Assembly: GCF_010729895.1 (NCBI RefSeq)
Contig: NZ_AP022612.1
Location: forward strand, 682,001-746,000
DNA length: 64,000 nucleotides
Source: Mycolicibacterium confluentis
GTDB lineage: Bacteria; Actinomycetota; Actinomycetes; Mycobacteriales; Mycobacteriaceae
Direction: 5' to 3'
The first letter of the stretch is position 1. The number at the start of each line of letters is the position of its first letter. Below are positions 37,207-45,079 of this stretch, piece by piece. The notes below the pieces were generated by a model. It saw only the letters and a program-made list of their open reading frames with translations, was not told the DNA's origin and did not search any database. Both the position numbers and the translations under genes were made by a program.

Positions 37207-38161
37207 TACCTAGTTGCTCAGCGACGTCGGCGCGATGGGAAAATCGAAGTAGGTGTCCGGAAATGCCTCGGGCTTGAAGGTGAAGTGCCACCACTCCAGT
37301 TCGTAGTTCTGCAGGCCCTGCCGTTCGAGGCCTTCCTTGAGCAGCAGCCGATTCTTCAGCTGCTCGCCCTGCACCCGGGGGTCCAGGGTGTGCGAGAGGG
37401 TGTCGAAGCAGTCGTAGCCGGTGCCCATGTCGATGCTGTTGTCAGGGAAGCGTTCGGGCTGCGGTGCCGCACAGTCCACCAGCGGTAGGCCAGGGGTGTC
37501 GGGCGCGGTAGGCGCCGCCGGCAGGCGGACCAGGGTGAGGTCCACAGTGTTGCCTCGGCTGTGTCCGGACTTGTCGGCAATGTAGCCGTCGTCGAACAGC
37601 CGCGCCTTGTCCACTCGCGGATAGAACTCTGCTTTCATTCGCTGGTCGGCCAGATCAGCTGCCCAGTTGACGAATTCGTTCACGGCGCGCTGCGGGCGAT
37701 AGCAGTCGTAGATCTTCAGGGAATAGCCCTGTGCCAGGAACTCCTCCTGTGCGCGGTGCAGGGCGTCGGCCGCCGGACGGGTCAGAATGCACATCGGTGC
37801 CTCGTACCCGTCGACCGGTTCACCGCTGAAGTTGTGTGGTGTGGCGTAGCGGATGTCCAGCAGGATCGTGGAATCGACATCGCTGAGCGAGACGAACTCC
37901 GGTGGTGCGGTCGGGTCCGACTGCGCCGCGGCGCCCGGCCCAGTCGCAACGGTGGCCATGAACACAGCCGCGGCCACAGCGGCCACCTTCAGGGGGAGTC
38001 GCATCCGTCTATTTCAACACCGACCCGTCGAGGGCGCGTGGTGGTGTGCTGCGCGTCAAGGCGCTGAACCGATCGCGCAGCGGCGACCGACCGGCGAACG
38101 CTCCGTCGCTCGCGCGACAGGCGACGCCGCAGGAATCCCCCGGCCATCGGCCCGTGCATGC
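36979..38161. repeat. Direct repeat copy B (1.18 kb)
   Basis: Second copy of the block at 31564-32745. The two copies in direct orientation enclose 4.2 kb of unique sequence with the cupin, LuxR fragment, glycosyltransferase and carbonic anhydrase. Confidence 0.88.
37210..38004 (-). CDS. Secreted D-Ala-D-Ala dipeptidase (VanX family), copy B
   Basis: A 264-residue paralogue of the protein at 31774, differing at only a handful of residues (start MRLPLKV against MRFFLKV; TGE/SGE, TQG/AQG, PVAP/PIAP). The signal peptide, the SGHSRGNTVDLTL and EWWHF metal motifs are unchanged. It ends at TAG 37210 after SLSN, which is probably the original end. Near-identity says the duplication is recent or kept alike by gene conversion. 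Confidence 0.9.
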   Translation of the reverse strand: MRLPLKVAAVAAAVFMATVATGPGAAAQSDPTAPPEFVSLSDVDSTILLDIRYATPHNFSGEPVDGYEAPMCILTRPAADALHRAQEEFLAQGYSLKIYDCYRPQRAVNEFVNWAADLADQRMKAEFYPRVDKARLFDDGYIADKSGHSRGNTVDLTLVRLPAAPTAPDTPGLPLVDCAAPQPERFPDNSIDMGTGYDCFDTLSHTLDPRVQGEQLKNRLLLKEGLERQGLQNYELEWWHFTFKPEAFPDTYFDFPIAPTSLSN

Positions 38162-38376
38162 TCCTTGCCGCATAACCAGGCCGAATCTCAGTCGCTACGG
38201 CGGAGTCGCGCCGTACCCATAATCGGGGGGATGGGCACGACTCACGTTCCAGACCCACACCGGACCCGAGACACACACCTATGCCGGATGCCTTCTCGAC
38301 GCGGGGGATCGCCAAACACGACTGCGCAGGAAGACGCACGAAAGCCATACGCCCGCACGTCACCAAACCAGCGCCT
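38005..38376. other. Intergenic, no gene seen
   Basis: The first 155 bases belong to the duplicated block (VanX promoter region). The rest, down to the GlxA gene end, has only frames without protein character. Confidence 0.4.
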
Positions 38377-39366
38377 TCACGTCCGAATGGCGCTGCGGAA
38401 CCTGTCCCGATACACCTTCGGCGGGACCCCGAGATGTTCGACGAATGCCCGCCGCAGGGTTTCGGTGCTGCCGAACCCCGCCAGGTGCGCGGTGTCGGTG
38501 ACGGTGCGGCCCGCGTCCAGGGCGGCGCGAGCGACGTCGATTCGGACCATCTCGACGTAGTCCGCGGGTGTCATCCCGAGCTCGGCCCGGAACAGCCGGG
38601 TCAGCTGCCGCGTGCTCAAAGATGCTCGCGCGGCTAGGCTTCGGACGCTGTGGTTTTCGCCGGGATCGGCGGCGATCGCCTCGGTGACCACTCGCAGGGC
38701 GGACTGCGGGGGTGGGTTGGCCTCGATCAGCGCAGAGAACTGTGACTGCCCACCGGCGCGTTTGAGATAGACCACCAACCAGCGGGCCACATCGCGCACG
38801 AGGTCGGTGCCGTGATCCTGTTCGACCAGCGCGAGGGCGAGGTCGATACCCGAGGAGATTCCGGCGGAGGTGAAGAGGTCACCGTCGCGAACGAAGATCG
38901 CGTCCGGCTCGACCGTGACGTCGGGGAAGGCCCGCGCCAGCGAACGAGTGTTCTGCCAGTGCGTCGTCGCGCGGCGGCCGCTGAGCAGGCCGGCCTGCGC
39001 GAGGATGAACGACCCGGTGCAGATGGACCCCAGCCGCCGGGTGCGACCACCCAGCGTCTTCACCGCCTCGACGAGGGCCGGATCAATCGCCCGGGCGGGG
39101 AGGGCATCGCTGCCGGCGACCAGCACCGTGTCGGCGGATTCGATGGACCCGATGCTGTCGGTGACCCCCAGCCGGATCCCGATCGACGTCCTCACGTCCT
39201 GCCCGTCCACCGACGCGACCTTGATCCGATAGTCGGCGCCGAATCGGTTGGCCTCGGCGAAGACCTCGCCCGCACCGGCGACATCCAGCAGCGTCACGTC
39301 GTCGAAGACGATGATCACCACTACCCGCGAGCGTCCCCCCGCTGCCACAGCGCCATTGTGTCGCAT
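38377..39366 (-). CDS. GlxA-type AraC transcriptional regulator with DJ-1/PfpI domain
   Basis: A 329-residue regulator. Residues about 10-185 are a DJ-1/PfpI (class I amidotransferase-like) sensor with VVVIIVFDDVTLLDVAGAGE and the nucleophile-elbow sequence LGSICTGSFILAQAGLLSGR, where Cys is kept. The C-terminal 110 residues are an AraC double helix-turn-helix: SLAARASLSTRQLTRLFRAE and TDTAHLAGFGSTETLRRAFV. It is divergent from the HD-domain gene and likely controls it. ATG 39366 is chosen over 39387; both are in frame. Confidence 0.9.
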   Translation of the reverse strand: MRHNGAVAAGGRSRVVVIIVFDDVTLLDVAGAGEVFAEANRFGADYRIKVASVDGQDVRTSIGIRLGVTDSIGSIESADTVLVAGSDALPARAIDPALVEAVKTLGGRTRRLGSICTGSFILAQAGLLSGRRATTHWQNTRSLARAFPDVTVEPDAIFVRDGDLFTSAGISSGIDLALALVEQDHGTDLVRDVARWLVVYLKRAGGQSQFSALIEANPPPQSALRVVTEAIAADPGENHSVRSLAARASLSTRQLTRLFRAELGMTPADYVEMVRIDVARAALDAGRTVTDTAHLAGFGSTETLRRAFVEHLGVPPKVYRDRFRSAIRT

Positions 39367-39456
39367 TCTGTGGGCCGAACGGCGCAATAGCCGTAGGTGA
39401 ACCGGGCGCCACCTGCGTTGACTTGATCGTAAGAGTCCAACTCAGGGAGGTTGATC

Positions 39457-40107
39457 ATGAGTATCGAATCGATTCACTCGGTCGCCGGGATAACGATCCC
39501 CGACAGCGCGCTGGTGCGTGAGGCGACCGACTTCATCCGCGACGCCGAAGACGACTTACTTTTCGACCATTCGCGCCGCGTGTATCTGTTCGGCGCGCTG
39601 CGGGGGCAGCGCTTGGGCGTGGCGCCCGATCTCGAACTGCTCTATGTCGCGGCGATGTTCCACGACCTGGGCCTGACCGAGCGCTACCGCACCTCGCAGC
39701 TGCGCTTCGAAGTCGACGGCGCCAACGCGGCACGCGACTTCCTGCTTCAGCACGGCGTCGACGAAGCCGACGCGCGGAAGGTGTGGCTGGGCATCGCACT
39801 ACACACCACGCCTGGTGTGCCGCAGTTCCTTGAGCCCGAGATCGCCTTGGTCAACGCCGGCGTCGAAACCGACGTGATCGGCCTGGGTCGAGATGAACTC
39901 GCACCGGAGGCCATCGCCGCGGTGACCGCCGCCCACCCGCGTCCCGACTTCAAGAACCGCATCCTGGCGGCCTTCAACGACGGCATGAAACACCGGCCCG
40001 ACAGCACTTTCGGGACGATGAACGACGACGTGCTGGCGCACTTCGACCCCACGTTCCAGCGGCAGGATTTCGTCGCTCTCATCGTGAACAACAGTTGGCC
40101 CGAGTAG
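39457..40107 (+). CDS. HD-domain hydrolase (cyanamide hydratase-like)
   Basis: A 216-residue HD phosphohydrolase-fold protein: DHSRRVYLFGALRG supplies the first His, MFHDLGLTERYR the HD pair, and the later GIALHTTPGVP the further metal ligands. The nearest known subfamily is the cyanamide hydratase/HD family, acting on small nitrile or nitrogen compounds, but substrates are mostly unknown. ATG 39457 has AGGGAGG six bases upstream. It is 11 bp from the nitroreductase gene, so the two form an operon under the divergent GlxA-type regulator. Confidence 0.85.
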   Translation: MSIESIHSVAGITIPDSALVREATDFIRDAEDDLLFDHSRRVYLFGALRGQRLGVAPDLELLYVAAMFHDLGLTERYRTSQLRFEVDGANAARDFLLQHGVDEADARKVWLGIALHTTPGVPQFLEPEIALVNAGVETDVIGLGRDELAPEAIAAVTAAHPRPDFKNRILAAFNDGMKHRPDSTFGTMNDDVLAHFDPTFQRQDFVALIVNNSWPE

Positions 40108-40118
40108 GGAGCACGACG

Positions 40119-40859
40119 ATGGACATTCATGAAGCCCTTTACACCACCAGGATGATGCGGCGGTTGCGGCCGGATCCGATTCCGCTTGAGACCCAGGCCC
40201 GCATCCTCGACGCGGCGGTGCGCGCCCCCACCGGGGGCAACACCCAACGCTGGCACTTTGTGGCCGTGGACGATCCGACCCTCATCCGCGAATTCGCCCA
40301 TCTGTTCCGGCAGGCCCGCGCCATCGAATACCAGAAGTACGAGAACGGTTCTGGCCCGATGGCCGCGCCGGCGCCCGGCTCAGACCCAACCGCTCACGCC
40401 GAGACGATGCGCCGGATGAAGGGCTCGGGGGACTACCTGGCCGACCATTTCGAAGAGCTGCCCCTGTTGATGTTCGTCTTCGCCATCGACGATCTGGGCG
40501 GCGCCAACATCTATCCGGCGATCTGGAGCCTGCTGCTCGCCGCCCGGGCCGAAGGTGTCGGCGGCGTGATGACGATGGTGCTCCGCAACGTCGAAGACCG
40601 CGTGAACGAGCTGCTGCGTGTCCCGGTCGGGCAGGGCTGGAAGATGTCGGCGATGCTGGCCCTGGGCTATCCGCGAGGAAAGTGGGGCGTCGCCGCCAAC
40701 CGGCGTCCAGTGCAGGAGGTTTCATCCCGAAACCGCTGGGATGCACCGTTCGGCGTCGAGGTGCCGCAGCCGCTGTGGCCCCCTCAGCCCGAGTCGACGG
40801 CAGATCCAGAGACGACGACACATCCACTCGTGGGGTGCGTCAACCGGTTCGCCGGATAA
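40119..40859 (+). CDS. Nitroreductase-family flavoprotein
   Basis: A 246-residue nitroreductase. FMN-binding landmarks: TTRMMRRLRPDPIP near the N-terminus, AAVRAPTGGNTQRWHFVAVD (35-54), and in the C-terminal part SLLLAARAEGVGGVMTM and MLALGYPRGKWG. It should be a homodimeric NAD(P)H-dependent reductase of nitro, quinone or ene groups. ATG 40119 is preferred to an in-frame start at 40095 because it follows GGGAGC and gives the usual MDIHEALYTTRMMR. Co-transcribed with the HD hydrolase. Confidence 0.9.
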   Translation: MDIHEALYTTRMMRRLRPDPIPLETQARILDAAVRAPTGGNTQRWHFVAVDDPTLIREFAHLFRQARAIEYQKYENGSGPMAAPAPGSDPTAHAETMRRMKGSGDYLADHFEELPLLMFVFAIDDLGGANIYPAIWSLLLAARAEGVGGVMTMVLRNVEDRVNELLRVPVGQGWKMSAMLALGYPRGKWGVAANRRPVQEVSSRNRWDAPFGVEVPQPLWPPQPESTADPETTTHPLVGCVNRFAG

Positions 40860-40897
40860 CCGAACTCACACTGGCAGCCCTGAGACTAGGAACAGTT

Positions 40898-40935
40898 CAC
40901 CCTGGTTGTGCGGGCAGACCGCCGACACCCTGGTT
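40898..40935 (+). promoter_or_regulatory. Direct repeat upstream of P450/methyltransferase locus 1
   Basis: CACCCTGGTT occurs at 40898-40907 and 40926-40935 (28-bp step), 40-77 bp upstream of the P450 stub start. The same pair with the same step precedes locus 2 (55373-55410), so it is conserved across the duplication and is a candidate activator or repressor site. Confidence 0.5.
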
Positions 40936-40974
40936 CGGGTACGTTCCGACACTGACCGAGGAAGGCCCGAAGAA

Positions 40975-41106
40975 ATGCTGTCGCTTGGCAACTCATTCAT
41001 CCAGAACCCGTACGTGCGCTACCAGCGGAGGTGCCGGCAGGGACCGCCCGAACCGGTGTTGATGTGGGGCGCACCGGCCCGCTCACGTCGCGTCCGAGCA
41101 CGCTGA
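40975..41106 (+). pseudogene. Cytochrome P450 stub, internally deleted (locus 1)
   Basis: Starts MLSLGNSFIQNPYVRYQRR and RQGPPEPVLMWGAPA, parallel to the first 34 residues of the intact P450 at 55450, then jumps to the P450 C-terminal PSTLMRGMQALP in another frame. About 1.0 kb, including the I-helix, ExxR and haem segments, is missing. The deletion (about 1006 bases) is not a multiple of three. Confidence 0.82.
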
Positions 41107-42152
41107 TGCGGGGCATGCAGGCGCTGCCGGCCACGCATCCGGCACCGGTCACCGCCGGAGATCGCGACCAGATGATGACCATGATCACCGGATACTGGGT
41201 GACCCAGATCGTTTGTGCCGCCGCGACATTCAACCTGGCGGATCACCTGGCGACCGGAACTGACACGCCCGAGGCGATTGCCGACGCCGAGTCCATCGAT
41301 CCGGATGCCACCAGGCGTCTGCTCCGCGCCTGCGCGGCGTTGGGTCTGGTGACGTCCACCGACGGCGTGCATTTCGCGGGTACGTCTCTGCTCAACACTC
41401 TGCTCGACGGCGATTCGGCATCGCTGCGGGGCTTCGCCGTTGCCCTGTCCGCGCCCGGCCACTGGTTGCCCTGGGGACGGTTTCTCGACGCTGTCCGCGG
41501 CGGAGCCAGGCAGATCAACGCTGCGCACGGGACCGAGACGATCTTCGACTACTACGCGACTCAACCTGAGGAGGCGGCCGCCTTCACCGCGGCGATGTCC
41601 AACCTCACTGCGCCCGAGGCTGTCGAGATCGCGACGGTGATCGACACCGAGGGCGTCCACCAGGCCCTGGACATCGGCGGCGCGGACGGCGAAGTCATCC
41701 GGGCGATGATGCGGGCCAACCCGGTGCTGCGCGGCGGGGTCTTCGACCTGCCCCACGTGGTGCCCGACGCGCGGGAGGCCGCACGCAGGGATGGACTGCA
41801 GCACCGCTTCACCGCGATCGGAGGTGACTTCTTCGAATCCGTCCCGACCGCGGACCTGTACGTGCTCAAGTACGTGCTGCACGACTGGGACGACGACAGC
41901 TGCCTCCGGATCCTCAAGAACTGTCGTGCCTCGCTGCAGCAGGGTGGCCGCATCGTGATCGTGGACCACCTCGTCGGGGAGCTGGTCGAACCGGGACTGG
42001 CGCCGATCATGGACATGAACATGCTGGTCGTCACCGGTGGGCGGGAACGCGACATCGCCGAGTTCGACGCCCTGCTCACCTCGGCCGGGTTTCGCCGCAC
42101 CAGGGTGGCCCCCAGCGGCCAGTTCGCCGTCATCGAAGCGGTCGCGGCCTGA
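41106..42152 (+). CDS. O-methyltransferase (PF00891-like) joined to P450 tail (locus 1)
   Basis: A SAM-dependent O-methyltransferase of the plant/polyketide type. N-terminal dimerisation helices start MTMITGYWVTQIVCAAATFN; SAM site LDIGGADGEVIRAM; then VLKYVLHDWDDDSCLRILKN with the general-base His, and MNMLVVTGGRERDIAEFDAL. The methyltransferase itself is intact. The frame is open through the last P450 codons (STLMRGMQALPATHP) with no stop between, so starts at 41106, 41115 or 41172 (GGAG 11 bases upstream) are all possible; the last yields a protein of about 326 residues. It probably modifies a hydroxylated small molecule. Confidence 0.85.
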   Translation: MRGMQALPATHPAPVTAGDRDQMMTMITGYWVTQIVCAAATFNLADHLATGTDTPEAIADAESIDPDATRRLLRACAALGLVTSTDGVHFAGTSLLNTLLDGDSASLRGFAVALSAPGHWLPWGRFLDAVRGGARQINAAHGTETIFDYYATQPEEAAAFTAAMSNLTAPEAVEIATVIDTEGVHQALDIGGADGEVIRAMMRANPVLRGGVFDLPHVVPDAREAARRDGLQHRFTAIGGDFFESVPTADLYVLKYVLHDWDDDSCLRILKNCRASLQQGGRIVIVDHLVGELVEPGLAPIMDMNMLVVTGGRERDIAEFDALLTSAGFRRTRVAPSGQFAVIEAVAA

Positions 42153-42176
42153 CGTGATGCCGAAATTTCCGCCGCC

Positions 42177-42262
42177 TCAGCTGGCCTCGGCCAACCTGCT
42201 GAGCGCATCCGCCGAGGGGGATCCCGGCTGGGCCCAGTTAGAGCACCATCGTGTTGTGTATT
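42177..42262 (-). pseudogene. Fragment of MmyB-type XRE regulator C-terminus (locus 1)
   Basis: The minus strand ends in WAQPGSPSADALSRLAEAS, the terminal block of MmyB-like HTH regulators; one extra base upstream separates it from an NTMVL segment. It parallels the larger fragment at 57621 beside P450 locus 2. Confidence 0.5.
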
Positions 42263-42362
42263 CACAGTCAACCGCCGCGCGTTCGGTGATCGCCACCCCT
42301 CGGCCCACCGCAATCGCCCTGTCTTCGCGATGAGTTCCAGCTGCCCATGCAGTCTTATCTGC

Positions 42363-42929
42363 ATGGGCAGACTCATCTATGGCTTCAATGTGTCGGTGGA
42401 CGGCTACATCGCCGACGCGCAGGGCAGCATCGACTGGTCCGATCCGAGCGAGGAGGTGCACCAGTACTGGAACGACTTCGAGCGGGAGACCGCGTGCGCG
42501 TTCTACGGGCGGCGGCTCTACGAACTGATGTCCGCCTACTGGCCGACCGCCGACCAGGACCCGGACGCCACCCCGATGATCCTCGACTTCGCGCAGATCT
42601 GGTGCAACATGCCCAAGGTGGTGTTCTCGCGCACCCTGGAGTCCGTCGACTGGAACTCCCGCCTGGAACGCGGCGACCCGGTCGAGGTGGTGCGGAGGCT
42701 GAAAGCCGACACCGACGGCAGGCTCGAGGTGGCTGGCGCGACGCTGGCCGCACCGATCGTGCAGGCCGGACTGGTGGACGAGTACCGAATCCTGCTCGCG
42801 CCCACCGCGGTGGGCGGCGGCACACCCTTCTTCCCGACCCTGCCGTCGTGGATGTCGCTGCGGCTGTTGGAGAATCGCACCTTCCCCTGCGGCACGGTCC
42901 TGCTGCGCTACGAGGCGAAACGCGACTGA
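42363..42929 (+). CDS. Dihydrofolate reductase/RibD C-terminal family protein
   Basis: A 188-residue protein of the DHFR-like RibD C-terminal family: MGRLIYGFNVSVDGYIADAQ at the N-terminus, YGRRLYELM, VFSRTLESVDWNSRL, and LEVAGATLAAPIVQAGLVDE with TAVGGGTPFFP. These are NADPH-binding reductases of unknown substrate, common in actinobacteria. ATG 42363 is chosen over 42330 because it gives the standard beginning of the family. Confidence 0.88.
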   Translation: MGRLIYGFNVSVDGYIADAQGSIDWSDPSEEVHQYWNDFERETACAFYGRRLYELMSAYWPTADQDPDATPMILDFAQIWCNMPKVVFSRTLESVDWNSRLERGDPVEVVRRLKADTDGRLEVAGATLAAPIVQAGLVDEYRILLAPTAVGGGTPFFPTLPSWMSLRLLENRTFPCGTVLLRYEAKRD

Positions 42930-42936
42930 CCGGAAC

Positions 42937-44109
42937 TCACCCCGGGCAGTTCCCCGGCGATTCCCCAGCCATCGCGGCACCCACGAAGTCCTGCATGTCC
43001 TCGTCGGCGGCGGCGATGACACCACGGTGGTCCTGCCCGGGGTACACCCGGTAATCCACCGTGACATCCCTGCCGCACAGCGCTCGGGTCAACATGTCGA
43101 CCCCGGCCGGGGACACCGCGGTGTCGGCGGTGCCCTGCCCGATCATCACGGGCACCCGTGGGGTGAGCTGAACCGGATCCTGGCGCTGCAGATAGGTGTG
43201 CAGTCCGGTGAGGTCGGTATCCGGTGCCAGCACCTGTGACGCCGGCACCGTGGGCACGGCGTTGATCTGGGCGACGCACGCGGTGCGGGCCGCGGTCAGC
43301 AGCGGACGGGCCTGGGGGGTGAAGATCGCGTCGGGATCCACCGACGGATCGACGACTGCTGCCCCCAGCACCAGCAGCGGCAGAAACCGTTGACTGGCTT
43401 CGACTTCGGGCCGCCCCGCGCGGAGCAGGTCGATGGCCTGGCCGAGGTCCACCCCACCGGGCGCAAGCGCCACCACCCCTTTGAGGTCGAGGTTGGGGTC
43501 GCGCTCCGGGGCCTCCTGTGCGGTGAACAGCACCGCCTGCCCGCCCTGGCTGTGTCCGACCGCCAGCCACTGGGCGCCGATTCCGGAGTCGAGATGCCTT
43601 GCCGCCCGGACGATGTCGGTGACGGTGTGCGCCTCGCTGATGCCGTCGACGTAGGGATGCCCGCCGGGAGTGCCCAGCCCCTGATAGTCGGTCTGCACGA
43701 CGGCGAACCCGCGCGCCAGCCAACCGTCGAGCATGGGCCGGACCACGTCGACGTAGTCGTGGACCAGACCGTCGGCGGTGTCGGCCGACGGAGCGCAGGT
43801 GTCGGCGTAGCCGGTGGTTCCGTGCGCCCAACTGATCACCGGCCAGCCGCCGTCGGGCGGATCGGTTTTCGGGACGGACACGGTGCCCGACACGACGATG
43901 GGTTCGCCGTGTGAGTCGTCGGAGATATAGGTGATCAGCCGGGTTCCTGCGGCGCTGGGCAGCGCCGCGGCCGTGGTCAGCGGACGTGCGGTGAGCAGTT
44001 GACCGGCCCGCAGTTCGGGCTCGGGCGCAGGGGTGGAGCACGCGGTCAGCCCGGTCAGCAGGACCAGCGCCACAGCCGCGGCCAACCAGGACCGGGCCCG
44101 CTCAGTCAT
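42937..44109 (-). CDS. Secreted lipoprotein lipase (LIP family)
   Basis: A 390-residue alpha/beta hydrolase of the secretory lipase family (PF03583-like). Residues 1-24 are a signal sequence with lipobox LTGLTACST. Oxyanion region ISWAHGTTGYADTC, nucleophile AVGHSQGGQAVLF, and acid/His region PVMIGQGTADTAVS and PGQDHRGV complete the triad. The substrate is likely a lipid or wax ester at the cell surface. Its start overlaps the end of the SDR gene by 8 bp, so the two are co-transcribed. Confidence 0.9.
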   Translation of the reverse strand: MTERARSWLAAAVALVLLTGLTACSTPAPEPELRAGQLLTARPLTTAAALPSAAGTRLITYISDDSHGEPIVVSGTVSVPKTDPPDGGWPVISWAHGTTGYADTCAPSADTADGLVHDYVDVVRPMLDGWLARGFAVVQTDYQGLGTPGGHPYVDGISEAHTVTDIVRAARHLDSGIGAQWLAVGHSQGGQAVLFTAQEAPERDPNLDLKGVVALAPGGVDLGQAIDLLRAGRPEVEASQRFLPLLVLGAAVVDPSVDPDAIFTPQARPLLTAARTACVAQINAVPTVPASQVLAPDTDLTGLHTYLQRQDPVQLTPRVPVMIGQGTADTAVSPAGVDMLTRALCGRDVTVDYRVYPGQDHRGVIAAADEDMQDFVGAAMAGESPGNCPG

Positions 44110-44896
44110 CGAGGAGTTTGCGGCGACTGGCCGCGATCGGGCTCTGCGCGGTGAGTCCGCCGTCGAGCACCAGGGTCTGTCCGGTCATGTAGCGGGATTC
44201 ATCGGACGCGAGATAGACCATGGCCCAACCGATGTCCTCCGGGGTGCCGATCAGGTCTAGCGCGTTGTCGCTGCGAATGTCGGCAATGACCTCGGCGGCC
44301 AGATTGTCCCGCAGCGCGGGAGTCATGACGGCACCTGGCGCGACTGCGTTGCAGCGCACCCCTTTCCGTCCGTACTGCGTCGCGATGTACTGGGTGAGCC
44401 GGATGACGGCGGCTTTGGCGGCCCCGTAGGCGCACTGCAGGGTGTCCCCGACCAGGCCGGCAACCGAGACGGTGTTGATGATCGAGCCCCCGCCCGCGTC
44501 GAACATGTGCGGCAGCGCCAACCGGGAGGCGACCACGGTGCTGCGCGCGTTGAGTGCCATGGTGCGGTCCCATTCGGCGAGGTCGAGGTGCAGCAGGTCG
44601 AGGTCCTTGCGCGGGTTGCTGCCGCCCACGTGATTGCACAACACGTCGAGGCCACCGAAGTCGGCGACGGCGCGACTGATCATGGCCGCCAGCGACGCTT
44701 CGTCGAGTACATCCACCGCGATTCCGATCGCCCCGGCGCCGATCTCGGCGGCGGCCTGGGCCGCCGCGTCGGCGTTGAGGTCGGCGATGAGCACCCGTGC
44801 GCCCTCACCGGCCATCAGCTCGGCCGCCGCGCGTCCTATCCCGCTGGCCGCGCCGGTGACGACGACTCGCTTGTTCTCCAGACGGTTCCCTGTCAT
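44102..44896 (-). CDS. SDR-family oxidoreductase
   Basis: A 264-residue classical short-chain dehydrogenase. NAD(P) motif VVVTGAASGIGRAAAEL; D after beta-2 (LIADLNAD) suggests NAD; NHVGGS replaces the usual NNAG; catalytic Ser in NTVSVAGL, Tyr and Lys in CAYGAAKAAV; C-terminal MTGQTLVLDGGLTAQ. Asn, Ser, Tyr and Lys are all present. ATG 44896 is preferred; GTG 44899 is adjacent. It probably supplies or uses an alcohol/ketone linked to the lipase reaction. Confidence 0.92.
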   Translation of the reverse strand: MTGNRLENKRVVVTGAASGIGRAAAELMAGEGARVLIADLNADAAAQAAAEIGAGAIGIAVDVLDEASLAAMISRAVADFGGLDVLCNHVGGSNPRKDLDLLHLDLAEWDRTMALNARSTVVASRLALPHMFDAGGGSIINTVSVAGLVGDTLQCAYGAAKAAVIRLTQYIATQYGRKGVRCNAVAPGAVMTPALRDNLAAEVIADIRSDNALDLIGTPEDIGWAMVYLASDESRYMTGQTLVLDGGLTAQSPIAASRRKLLDD

Positions 44897-45079
44897 CACG
44901 TCCCCCGTCAGTCGCGGGCGGCTTCTGCCACCCCCTGCAGGCTATGTCGCCCGGGCTCCGACCCAGACGGGATCGCGATGCCGGCTCAGTCGAAGTTTCC
45001 GACCGCAAACAACCGAATGGGCTGACCCAACTTTGGGTATTCCCGTCGCGCGGGGTTCTCATCGGCGTCGGAGGTTCTC

